The position numbers and the translations under genes are program-made. Below the pieces are notes generated by a model. It was given only the letters and a program-made list of their open reading frames with translations. It was not told where the DNA came from and ran no database searches. From Sympetrum striolatum (taxonomy: Eukaryota > Arthropoda > Insecta > Odonata > Libellulidae): DNA of 64,000 bases. This document shows positions 12,501 through 22,515 of the stretch, piece by piece. Each line of letters starts with the position of its first letter. The first letter of the stretch is position 1. The stretch covers positions 1,240,001 to 1,304,000 of the forward strand of contig OX388350.1 in the NCBI GenBank assembly GCA_947579665.1. The letters run 5' to 3'.

Positions 12501-13940
12501 TGAAATGAATTTAGAAATGCAACTGAACTGAAGGAACATTTAATAATATCAGATCGGTGTTCACCAAGTCTTTCCGATACTTAATAATTTAATGAGAAGC
12601 CAAACTACCATAATTATAGTTCACTCCACAATTAGTTTAGAGTTGCACACTGAAATGGTTAGCTGAGAGTTATTTTTCTCTTTCTAATCTTCGTATTTTT
12701 CTATAAGAAATAATTCTTTTCTGTCGATATTGTCACATTTGCTACTGTTGTAGAAAAGTGTTGAGAGTATTGGCAAAATAAGGAAATTATCCCGAGTAAG
12801 GTTTCTAAATATAGAATAAGATGAATCGAGATGTCGCTTATCATTTTCGGTAAACAGTTTTGCACCTTCAGAAGCCGTGTTATAGGGATTCTACATCACT
12901 GCAATCGAATCAATGCAATAGAGTCGTGCAGATCGATGGGGGAGGAGGAATATGAGCGAAGCAAAAAGGAGTAAAAAAGGGCGGATTGGTCCACCGAAGA
13001 TTCTTTTTTCGTCGATCGATTTCTTTGATGATTAACCTGCAGATGGGAGCTAATGCCCGACTGCAATCTCCCGATAGAGGGCTCCCCTTTCGCTCCGAAG
13101 GATTCCAAAATGGTCGAATTGATCGAGAGGCAGTTGGAGAAACTGAGCCACTTCGGAAAACAGATTTTTGGGATTCACGTGCTTCTTCGGAAACTTGGGC
13201 GCGACCGGTGCTGTCCCATTTGACAACGAGTGCCTTATTTGACGGTTAAACGCCCTATTCAACGGAGGAGTCAGTTGGCAATCACTTGGGATGCTGAGCT
13301 TAGGAGTCATGAAAGCAAAGTGTCGCAAAGATTTATTTTGAGTTATCTTCTCTCTTCGCTAGATTTAATCTCACTTAAATTTCAAATGAAATAGATTATA
13401 CCAAATTGTCCTTATTTTCAGGTATTATATAGTAGAAAATAAAGCAAACTGGGAAAACGGTAATTAAATTTTGCGACGAAAATAAAAAACTGCGTAAATG
13501 GTAGGAAATGATAAGTAATATTTACCTTTCTTTCTGTTACGGATGATTTAACGACTATTCGTATCCTTTCCTACAATTTCGAAGTTCGTTTGAATATTAG
13601 AAATTCACTAAAATGTTTCGACCTGGCGATTCTGTCCCGATGATTTCTTGCTGTGGAATAGTAAATAGAAAATAGAACCTCTCTCCAAAGCGGCTATTGG
13701 CGCCTGATCATGTCGTTTCTGCATAGTGTTCTTTTGGCTTCTCTGTACCGGTTATTCATCGCTCTTACCGAAGAAAGCTGTGAAGCTGCTTTCTCAGCAA
13801 ATTATATAGGTAAAGCTATTATTATTATTTTCCCATTATTTGCCTTTGTCCTCTGCTTATATTTGTCTGTGTCTCATCACAATATCCGTGTTGCTTTTCA
13901 CACTGATAATGATTTGATTTCATTGCATTTATCAATTGCC
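9533..13940. other. Unassigned DNA; CpG-rich patch near 12.9-13.3 kb
   Basis: No recognised protein domain or repeat. An 89-codon plus-strand frame (11895-12164) and overlapping frames around 12896-13328 have no similarity I can name. The latter patch is CpG-rich relative to its flanks and may be conserved noncoding DNA. Confidence 0.4.
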
Positions 13941-14060
13941 GTGATGGTGGAGTGGTTGGGATGAAACCCTAAGGTCTCGGGTTAGAGTCCCGGCTAAGCG
14001 GATATTTCTAATTAGGGAAAGTTTTTTTCAATCGTCAATAAAAATAATTATTAAAATAAG
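13941..14060 (+). mobile_element. tRNA-derived SINE, family 1
   Basis: A tRNA-like head carries an RNA polymerase III A-box-like stretch (GATGGTGGAGTGGTTGGGA) and a B-box-like stretch (GGTTAGAGTCCC at 13980-13991), then a body (GCGGATATTTCTAATTAGGGAAA) and an A/T-rich tail. Head and body match the minus-strand copy at 20695-20812, so this is a dispersed repeat, not a tRNA gene. Exact ends were not fixed. Confidence 0.7.
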
Positions 14061-16078
14061 TATGATGTGGACTTTCTAGTGTAGTATGTCGTTCTAATCT
14101 CCGTATTTTTATTCTTAAAATGAGATAGTTTATACCTTTTTATACAGGAAGTTGAGTCGACAGTTAGATCCGGTCAACATTGAAATATATTACTAAAATT
14201 ACCAAGTATTTGTAGTTTTTATCCTCCTTGAAGTACTGCTAAAGTATATTGATCACATAGATCCCCTTCGTGAATGCATTTTGTGATCTTGCCGTTGATA
14301 CTCACAAGAAAGTGGATGATTTGGTATGAGCCGTCAGTGTTCAATCATGAGCGAAAAGATAGAGAAAATCCACAAAAGAATTAAAGAGGTGTAACTGTAA
14401 ATGTGTGTTACAATTATCATCTTAAATTTGAAATTTAAACACTTAAAAGTGAAATCACTCATCGAAGTAAATAAAGCACAAATGGTTATGATGATGCAAA
14501 TATGTGTAACTAATTGGGATATAATTATAAAAATATTTCTAAATACCTTTTCATAATTTTAATAGCAATAATGGCTCAGCAAGATTCCCCCCTTTGCCCC
14601 TCTTGCATCACGAAGGAGTTACAGCTCAAACGAACCACAAGACGCTAATTCCAACTAAGCGTCCATAGCAACTCTCTCAACAAGATCCGCAATCACTTAG
14701 TTCATGCTATATAATCGTAAGATAGCGATTGTCAGAAAATTTTCTTATTTTCATTAATAAATTGATTTTCTGAATCGGAGAGGATGAACGATCTTTATGA
14801 AATCGTTGGTCCATTCAGCGGCAGACGTTCTCCTTTATCGGATCAGTTTTTGGCGAATTTTCTTCCTCTGCTCATCTTTGAAGGCTCGACGATGCTAATG
14901 AGAAAAGTCGTTATTATTTTCATTCAACCCTTCGGAGGTTTCCTTGAAAGAAAGGCTGATTAATTATCTTGGCCTGAGTTAGTCTGCGGGGAGACTCTGT
15001 AATTATGGAATTAGTGAAATTAAAATTGGACCTTCTCAAATATTTCAGCGATAATCACACATCATCTGTAAAATAGTTTCCGAGTCATGAATAGTGCCTG
15101 AGAAATTCTAATATCTCCACAAACCCTACTCTTGGTACTTGATGGATACAGATTGATGCTGTGCTTTCAGGAGTCATCAGAGGGGATCCCTAAGGCGCCA
15201 TTAGCAAACCATAAACAAGAAACCATTATCCTACGTTCGAAACTTTGTTTTCAAATATCGGAATGGGTCATAAAACGCTAATTTAATCGGTAACAAAAAT
15301 TAAGTTCTGATATTCATTTTAGTGGGAGCCATGATATTGACCAAGCATTCTGAAACAATTGAGAATCTCGAGGATTGAATTGGTAGTGGTTGAACACAGA
15401 AGGGCAAGACCACAGGTCACCCGTTGCAAATGCCGCCTGAAATTCCCACTTAGAAGGAGTGAATGCCATATTAAACACAGTAATTATAGCACGGTCGAGC
15501 CACATTTAGTCTCCGATAAAAAATAAATTTCATTGCGGGATTATAAGGAGCCAGGTTTTTTTTCTCCGGTAACATTCGCAAATTTAATGGACTAGTGTTA
15601 TATTTTATATAACAGATGCTGCAAGACTTCCGGTAAGAGTAAATTTATTTTATAAGTTTTTGGTTGCGATCAGCATGTATTTTTGGTGGCGAATCTCTGG
15701 TTAGACAAGAAAAACGCATGAACAGGCTTTAAGCTGATGTAATATATCGTATATGTCAGTAATAGGTAGGAATACATATATATTTTTGTGCATGGAGTAA
15801 ACCTCTCCCTCGGTGTCTCAGCATGGGGCATTTCCGCCTGATTGATTCCATTTTCCGCCACAGCGTGTCGCCGCAGGCGGTGGCTTCGATATATCGCACA
15901 AGGAAGCCGCCAAACAATGGAGAGTGTGGGTGGCACAATGGAGACTTCAAAGGATTTGGTTGTCCTCTTTGGGCGTGCGTGGATTTGGGGCAGCAGATAA
16001 GGATATACACAGTTTAGACGAGGTCAGGGAAGGGATTTGAGGTGAACGACACTTCTGAGGAATAAATCAAAGGCCTCC
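14061..16078. other. Unassigned DNA
   Basis: AT-rich; short ORFs only. Around 15.67-16.02 kb several short frames overlap on both strands without recognisable similarity. Confidence 0.45.
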
Positions 16079-16170
16079 ACATCGATCCAAGAGTGTCATC
16101 TGTTGTCTACGACCGACGGTCTAATGAAACTGCCTTCAAACGGACCATTCCCACTGTTATTGCCAGAAAC
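16079..16170 (+). repeat. Direct repeat, copy 1
   Basis: Shares about 80 bp (CGATCC-A/G-AGAGTGTCATC, TGTTGTCTACGAC, GGTCTAATGAAACTG) with 16910-17005 in the same orientation, about 830 bp apart. Origin unknown; the interval between holds two SINE copies. Confidence 0.75.
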
Positions 16171-16469
16171 CCTCTTTGGCAGTCCATCCGAATAAAAGTT
16201 TGGATGCTCAAAGATGCTTCAGGATGAAATCAGGGACATTGAGGAACTTATTCAAGTAATGCGATACAGCGACATCCATGGTTAACTGTGCCCTCTAAAG
16301 AGCTTCGAGAAAACGCGCATAGTATTTACCAAAAGCCATTGCTGCACATTCTTAACCCAATGATATCTCTCGGATATAACATTAGTCACAAATCAAACCA
16401 GACACAGTAAATATTGACTCCGGAAACGTTTAGAACGCTCTTCATCTGATCTGACATAATTTACATCAA

Positions 16470-16597
16470 GCTCCCGGATAGTCATGTGGACAGCGCGTTT
16501 GCCTTTGGTGAAAGCGGTCCCGGGTTCGATTCCCGGTGGGAGCCAATGTGCGAAATGACCTAAGCTGTCGAAGCACTTTTAACAATACTACTACTAC
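16470..16597 (+). mobile_element. tRNA-derived SINE, family 2, with 13-bp target duplication
   Basis: The head 16470-16543 has a tRNA-like acceptor pairing (GCTCCCG with TGGGAGC), an A-box-like region (ATAGTCATGTGG) and a strong B box (GGTTCGATTCC). A short body (AATGTGCGAAATGACC, CTGTCGAAGCACTT) and an (ACT)n tail follow. It is flanked by a perfect 13-bp direct repeat TAATTTACATCAA at 16457-16469 and 16598-16610, the signature of LINE-machinery retroposition. The anticodon arm does not form a standard 7-nt loop, arguing against a functional tRNA gene. Confidence 0.88.
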
Positions 16598-16740
16598 TAA
16601 TTTACATCAACAACGGACGTTTAAAGGGCAGCTCGTCGATAAAAATCAAGAAAAACAATTTAATCGCATGGTGTTTACACCCCCTGCCGTATACCTATGT
16701 CCTGCTTCCGAAGTATCAATGAAGGTGTGGATGTTACAGT

Positions 16741-16836
16741 GTTTCTAAAATTGTCTCGACAACTGAAGCCATATTTGCCCCCCACAGGGATTAGAACCGA
16801 GAAAGGCATTACCCACTGACTATACGGGACTACCAC
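16741..16836 (-). mobile_element. Diverged tRNA-derived SINE, family 2 (minus strand)
   Basis: Read on the minus strand: an A-box-like TATAGTCAGTGGGTAATGCC, a B-box-like GGTTCTAATCCC, then a body (GTTGTCGAGACAATTTTAGAA) resembling that of the 16470 copy. It is in opposite orientation to that copy and about 145 bp from it. Confidence 0.6.
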
Positions 16837-16909
16837 GTAGTTGTTTTTACATTCAATATGCACTTACATTTCGATTACATGTTTTAGTTGGAATGTAATA
16901 CCTATATCG

Positions 16910-17005
16910 ATCCGAGAGTGTCATCTGTTGTCTACGACTGATGGTCTAATGAAACTGTCCTCAAGCGGGCCATCGACATCCGTCTGTTTTTGCCTGATAC
17001 CTTTG
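16910..17005 (+). repeat. Direct repeat, copy 2
   Basis: Second copy of the block at 16079-16170, with about 15% substitutions over the shared 80 bp. Confidence 0.75.
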
Positions 17006-18370
17006 AGAATATACCTATCGATACATCCACAATTATTTTCAACTTTTTGACTTTGAACCTTTTTATTTTATTCAGCATTCTGTTTTTCAACAAACTAAGT
17101 AGGAAGTTCTGACTGAGCTGCACTGATAGTTGAGATATTTTTTATTCGTTGAAGACATTCCTTCATTATCTCACGCACACTGGAACATTACGAGGTTTCT
17201 GTGAAATAGTAGCATTAATAGGTTGAATACATACATCAATTACCACTCTTGAATAATGTGTGGAACACTGAGATAATATTAACTTATTATACGGTACACC
17301 ATAATTTAGGCGATTGTGGATCGTAGCCTTTTTCATTCTATACATTTATCCATTTACTTATATTTCTGTTTTCTAGTGCCATACCCTTGATATTACTATT
17401 ATAGACTATATAGATATAATTGTTTTTTTAATTCGGTAGATTTATGTGTTCTGATATGTTGCTAAAAAGTCGCTCAAATATGAAATATATCCTTTAAGAG
17501 GTAGCTAAAGAATTTTATGGCTCGTATTCCCTTTTACTAATGACTCCTCAATTTATATATTACATCACTTAAATGTAAAATATACATTTTCCGTCTTTAG
17601 CCAGCTATAATTACCGCTAATTCGATTCAAAAATAAAGTTAAACATTCTACGCAACGATCATGCTGAGAAATGTCTCAATAAATTACATTCCAGGAGTGC
17701 GGAACATGGACGAAAAATAGAAAACATTGATAACTATATTTGTTTATTTTTCTAATGAGCATATTGAGAATACATACTTCTCTTTTTCAATAATGTTTAC
17801 TTCGGAAGACGTGTAGTAATTGTTCTAAAATTTGAGGCCCATAAAAGCAGAAACCATGAGAGTGAAGCGTATTTTAAAGACGTGAAGTGTGTTTAGGCAC
17901 GATCGGGAGGCGACGAAAACAAAACAAACCGAGGAGCTGCTAGCGTCATCTCTCGGAGGATGATCAAACTAACGGATTCTAAACGAGCCGAGGCTAAGGG
18001 ATTGTCTGGAATAAAAAGAGACAATCTTCAGAATTTACTGTTGCGAGAGGCGACTATTGTCGAAGTATTCTGAATAGCTTTTGGGAGTATCATTAATCGC
18101 GAAGGGTTTTTGGCGGGTGTGAAGTTTTTACTCAATCAAGATCATTATGATCTTGATCCAGGCAATATATTGTCTTCAAAGCGACTTTTGGCTCCTGTGA
18201 AAGAAATCGATGTCAAGCATTCTCATTGCACGAGTTCTACAAATATTAAAAACCTTTTTCTGAATATACTTACACACGTACTTCATAAATAAACATCCAC
18301 ACCTAAATGTGTCAATTTTCTTTAACAGATTTAGATTTTCATATTTTGATAAACAGAAGTGAAAAATAGT
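17006..18370. other. Unassigned AT-rich DNA
   Basis: No recognised gene or repeat; ORFs of about 60 codons only. Confidence 0.5.
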
Positions 18371-18410
18371 GACATGACTGGGACTCGAACCCAGGAAGTT
18401 ATTTCCTGTC
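18350..18410 (-). mobile_element. tRNA-derived SINE remnant (B box only)
   Basis: The minus strand carries CCTGGGTTCGAGTCCCAGTC, a good polymerase III B box (18380-18392) with flanking T-arm-like pairing. No convincing A box is seen, so it is called a remnant and its family is not assigned. Confidence 0.4.
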
Positions 18411-20033
18411 CTTGTTCCTTTTAATATTTTTATCGAAATACTAATTTCTTATCATCAACTAAGTCTTGTCCCGTTTTTTGCGTTTCAAATTCAGTGTGTC
18501 CCGAAGTCACGGCTTCCGAATATGATTAAACAAAATGAGATATTTCTCCATCAATTACAGATGTTTCTGATTTATTTCTGTTGCATTTACAGATTGTTCA
18601 GCAGCCGACAACAGGATCTCAATCAATTTGCTCGCAGATGGTCCTCTGCCCTCCTTTGGTGAGTGGACGCTTGAATTCCTTAACATCCGATAGAGAAGTG
18701 CCTCAACATTAAACCGTATATTGCCGAGACGTTTACGATTACAAGTTGTCAACTCTATTTCCGATTTTAACCGCCGATTTTTTAACATCAAAATATTCTC
18801 GTTTCTAATCCTTAATTTTGATCGTAATATAATTCATTACTTTCGTGACCATTACACACTCAGTACAGTATGAAATTTGGGTAAAATTTATCGTAAATAC
18901 ATTCTAGCTACAACACAATTATTAGGAACTTTTGATTTCATGCCATGATTAGTGTAAAACGTACGGGACTTTGATTATGGTTAATTAAAACTAGATATTG
19001 CTATTTTTTGCATAAAAAATAAACGTGTTGTTTGTTTTAGGTAAGAGAGTTTTCTTGAGTTATACAATAACTCGTTTTCCGTAACATTATTATTTTAAGG
19101 ACTATGTGCCTTTACAGACATTCACTTCGTAATAAATAAAACTCCTCCAGCATTTAAAACAATTAGGTCTTACAAAACTATTCCAGTGAACCTTCTTTGG
19201 AAAATCTATAACCTTTTGTAAATACTCGGGAGAGATTGAATTTTCTACGCGATACATTTATGCCCGGTTGATTTGTTTCGTTTGCGTTGTTACGGCGAAG
19301 TCGGCGAGATGATAATCTCGATAAGGGATTTATTGGATTGCATTGAAAGAGAGGCTGAAGAATGAGCTAAGTGTGCAAGATTAATGAATGAGCAATGTTC
19401 TATCAATAGAATTCAGAAGAATGAAATAAAATGAATTCCATTATCAGCATCAACCATACCTCAGTAGTATTTATGCTATCACAGCCATGAGGTAGACGGA
19501 CTCAAATATCAATAGACAAAAACGAAAATGTACGCCATGGTTATCGAAATATATTGTAAATAGTATAAATTATTAGTTGATAAATTAATCGCACAAATAG
19601 ATTCATAACCCGTTCAAAATATGAGTGGATTTAACAAGAATAATGCAAATTATTATTTGTGTCTCATGTTCGGTGATACATATATTGTAGACGGATACTA
19701 TTTTCGGAAGGGAAATATTTGGAAAGAGGAAATCTAAACTTAGGTTAATCTTGTTCTTTGAATTCAGACATAATTCTTTATCGGGAGGAGTATTTGGCAT
19801 CATTCGTCACCCGTCAATATAATCCGACCAAATATTACGAAATTAGAGGCTGTTAGTGATCGTTCCTGAAATTCACATCAGCTAAGAATAAAAAAAATTT
19901 TCGAAAAGACATTTAGAGGAAATGGTACGACACACGTCGGGAACAAGATTTCGGGGTATAATTGTAGACTTACAGGGAAATTGATTCGTCAATCTCGAAG
20001 GAAATTGGAGTGCTTCACTTGGTGGAACTTGGG
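18411..20033. other. Unassigned AT-rich DNA
   Basis: Nothing recognised beyond short ORFs (78 codons or fewer). Confidence 0.5.
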
Positions 20034-20690
20034 TTAGCCGAGATCTTCATACGGAAGCAGATACACAATTAATTGGGATTGGAATATGAATTGAATCAAC
20101 GAATTGATATCCACCTCATTAAGAGGGACTGAACGGACTGCATGTGCTCCTGATAATAAAGCGATTGACAAAGGGATTTTGGATTCAGTGTCATCCTCTT
20201 GTGATTTGAGCGAGAACAGCAGTAATATTTGAGAGACTAGAAAAAATGATATGAGTATAGGTTGGGACAGTATTGTGCAGAAAAGATCGAAAAAAAGCCT
20301 AGATCTATTTTTTAACTTGTACACGGGAGTTTCTTCGTTTATGAAATCGACAACAAAAGAGGCAAAATCCTCGTATTTATTCCGCTCTGTTATAAGATTG
20401 GAATGATTTGCCCGCAGCTGTCCTCGAGCCCTTCCCCTAAAAATCGCAAGGAGATCATAAAAGAGTATGTAGATCTGTGTATGTACGAGTGAGTTTGACG
20501 AAATGCAGGTGACGTGCGGTGCGGTCCTCGGGACCGCTGAGGTGAAGAAGCTAACAGAAGCCCCGAAATATGACAAATATGAATTGCTGGAGTTGTTAAT
20601 TTCTATAGAATAGAATCGTTTATAAGTGAAAATATACAATAGTAATAATAACCTCTCTAATGGAAACAGCAAGATCCCAATTACATCCAT
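20034..20690 (-). CDS. Long ORF of unknown nature (218 codons)
   Basis: A 218-codon open frame, longer than expected by chance in DNA of about 36-40% GC. I recognise no family. Visible features are a hydrophobic stretch near residues 3-23 (ending LLLLLYIFTY), a second near residues 156-175 (ISFFLVSQILLLFSL) and a charged middle segment. The ATG lies a few bases from the end of a minus-strand SINE, so it is probably not a native start; the frame could be part of an exon or of an old element. No introns, promoter or poly(A) signal could be assigned. It could equally be a chance frame. Confidence 0.2.
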   Translation of the reverse strand: MDVIGILLFPLERLLLLLYIFTYKRFYSIEINNSSNSYLSYFGASVSFFTSAVPRTAPHVTCISSNSLVHTQIYILFYDLLAIFRGRARGQLRANHSNLITERNKYEDFASFVVDFINEETPVYKLKNRSRLFFDLFCTILSQPILISFFLVSQILLLFSLKSQEDDTESKIPLSIALLSGAHAVRSVPLNEVDINSLIQFIFQSQLIVYLLPYEDLG

Positions 20691-20694
20691 TGCA

Positions 20695-20812
20695 ATAATT
20701 ATTACTATTTAAAAGTCACGCAACCATTCCCTAGCCAGAATAATCCGACTAGCCGGGATTCGAACCAGGGACCTTGGCATTTTGCTAGCGCGCTAACCAC
20801 TCCACCACCGGA
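20695..20812 (-). mobile_element. tRNA-derived SINE, family 1 (minus strand)
   Basis: On the minus strand: A-box-like TGGTGGAGTGGTTAGCGCG, B box GGTTCGAATCCC (20756-20767), then body GGATTATTCTGGCTAGGGAA and a tail ending AGTAATAATTATT. It matches the plus-strand copy at 13941 in order and spacing, and its A and B boxes are better preserved. Confidence 0.8.
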
Positions 20813-21240
20813 GACAGTGACGGAGTATTAGTAACGGAGAAAGCTATAACAGGATAAGTTATTGTTTTAGTTGGAAGAAATCTGTATTTTAATGTATATA
20901 CAGCATAAATGTATTAATTTTGTATTAAGTGGATGATGTAGCCAAGACAGACGTGTTCTTCTCCTTATCTGCTACTCTGTTGATTCTAAGCCTCTTAAGT
21001 GAACAATTTCTAGAATTTGTAAGAGTTACTTCTGCATATATATTTATGCATGTATTGGATTCAAGTGCCGAAATCGTTCACGCAAGTGTAAAGTAGAATC
21101 AGACGCTGATGTCAATGTATGAAGTTAATCTGCAGCCATTTGATGAGAATAGAAAGGAACCGCAATTCGTGAGCGATGCAATCGCACAATCAAGCGATTG
21201 AGAGAAATATCACAACGGCAAATTCATAAGTTAATTCTTT
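20813..21240. other. Unassigned DNA
   Basis: Nothing recognised. Confidence 0.5.
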
Positions 21241-21396
21241 CATACTCTCTCCTTTTAGAGGGGAGATTCTTTCATACTCTACCTTTTATGACGTAAGTCT
21301 GTCTTTTTATTGCCTAGCCCATCTTTTGTTACGCAAGATAGTTGCCCCCTGGTACTTATGCCAAATTGATTAAATAAATAAATAAATGAATATGAG
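21241..21396 (+). mobile_element. Possible retroposon 3' end with (TAAA)n tail
   Basis: GGTACTTATGCCAAATTGATT followed by (AAAT)n at about 21373-21390 looks like the 3' terminus and simple-repeat tail of a LINE or SINE. Upstream a short direct duplication (ATTCTTTCATACTCT) is present. No coding part or 5' end is visible. Confidence 0.4.
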
Positions 21397-21900
21397 TCTC
21401 TAATTACGCAAAATTATGAATTTCTCTATTTAACAGCGGTTTTGCTTTTCCCTTACTCAAAGGGAGTCTTTTATTGCAGTTCTATTGATATCGCCGTCAA
21501 TGAAACTCGTCGATTTATAAATTTCCCGGTTATGAGTAACTCACTTCGTAAAGTGCCAGAAAAATAGTCTTCCCCTATTTAAATTACTGGAATTTTAACT
21601 TTCAAAAAAATACTCATCTTTCACTGCTTTAGTAGCTTAACTACGAAGATATCTTAGGTTTACTATGAAATAAATATCGCTCAGGAGGCAATGTTAACAA
21701 TTTATCATCCTCTAGATCTATCTTCCTGTGTAGACGATTAATATTCTTTCCAAAGCTTTATCCAACATATGATGCAAACTTTTACTTCACTTTTTAAAAC
21801 TTTTTTCCCCATGTAACACTAAGTCGAGCTCAATTAAAATAATATAAAATTGTATCGGATTTCGAAACAGCCATCATGTTTATCCTAGCATTTTCTGGAA
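21397..21900. other. Unassigned AT-rich DNA
   Basis: Nothing recognised. Confidence 0.5.
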
Positions 21901-22515
21901 ATGTCGACTAGCTATCCGCCGGATTCGAAATTAAGTCGTGAGAACTGGTCCGATATGCATGCGTCTCAGGGCCAAGTGTTTTTTTCTCATTTTGCTCCGC
22001 CGTCGGCCCCATTATCTCGGCCACAAAAGAAATTCACACCTCTGCTCGTTCGCACGTCATTCACGAACACCTTTTTATCCCGTCCTTTGTCCGTCATAAC
22101 TCCATTCTCCTCCTTCATTAACCACTATTTGTTTCCTATTTCTCCAAATATAATTCTCCTTTTTTCCCCTCTCTCTACGCATTTACTTCTTTTGTCCAAT
22201 CCACGCCTCAGCGCTCTCTCCAAATACTTCCAGAGTTTTTTGAACCTGGAAGATCGCGGCTTAAATTTTGAAGATATCGTTGGTTCTAACGCTTATCAAC
22301 TGTATGGTGGCATCGAGATTCTGCAGAAAAATCCTTTCTTCAAATCAAAACGCATTGCATTTTACCGCTGTAGATGCGCTATTATCATACGATTGTGCTT
22401 AAATTTAGTTATGAATCACCTGAAAAATGAGGGAAAGTATGGAATCCCAGAGGGTTTTCGTTTCCTTGAATTAGCAAAAGCACGACTCTACTACGCGTTC
22501 TCCTCTAAAATATAA
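21901..22515 (+). CDS. Long ORF of unknown nature (204 codons)
   Basis: A 204-codon plus-strand frame. The N-terminal half is Ser/Pro/Leu/Phe-rich and low in complexity (FSPLSTHLLLLSNPRLS). The C-terminal half is more balanced (EDRGLNFEDIVGSNAYQLYG, EGFRFLELAKARLYYAF). I recognise no domain. The length is unusual for this base composition, but the T/C-rich coding strand of the first half lowers stop frequency, so part of the openness is compositional. A real exon, an old element or a chance frame all remain possible. Confidence 0.2.
   Translation: MSTSYPPDSKLSRENWSDMHASQGQVFFSHFAPPSAPLSRPQKKFTPLLVRTSFTNTFLSRPLSVITPFSSFINHYLFPISPNIILLFSPLSTHLLLLSNPRLSALSKYFQSFLNLEDRGLNFEDIVGSNAYQLYGGIEILQKNPFFKSKRIAFYRCRCAIIIRLCLNLVMNHLKNEGKYGIPEGFRFLELAKARLYYAFSSKI

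Noticed and set aside
12896..13328. Overlapping frames on both strands as coding exons
   Set aside because: None has family-like sequence; mutual overlap on both strands argues for shadow frames.
16470..16545. Possible functional tRNA gene
   Set aside because: Acceptor and T arms look right, but the anticodon arm has no standard 7-nt loop, and the 3' body, (ACT)n tail and 13-bp target duplication show a SINE.
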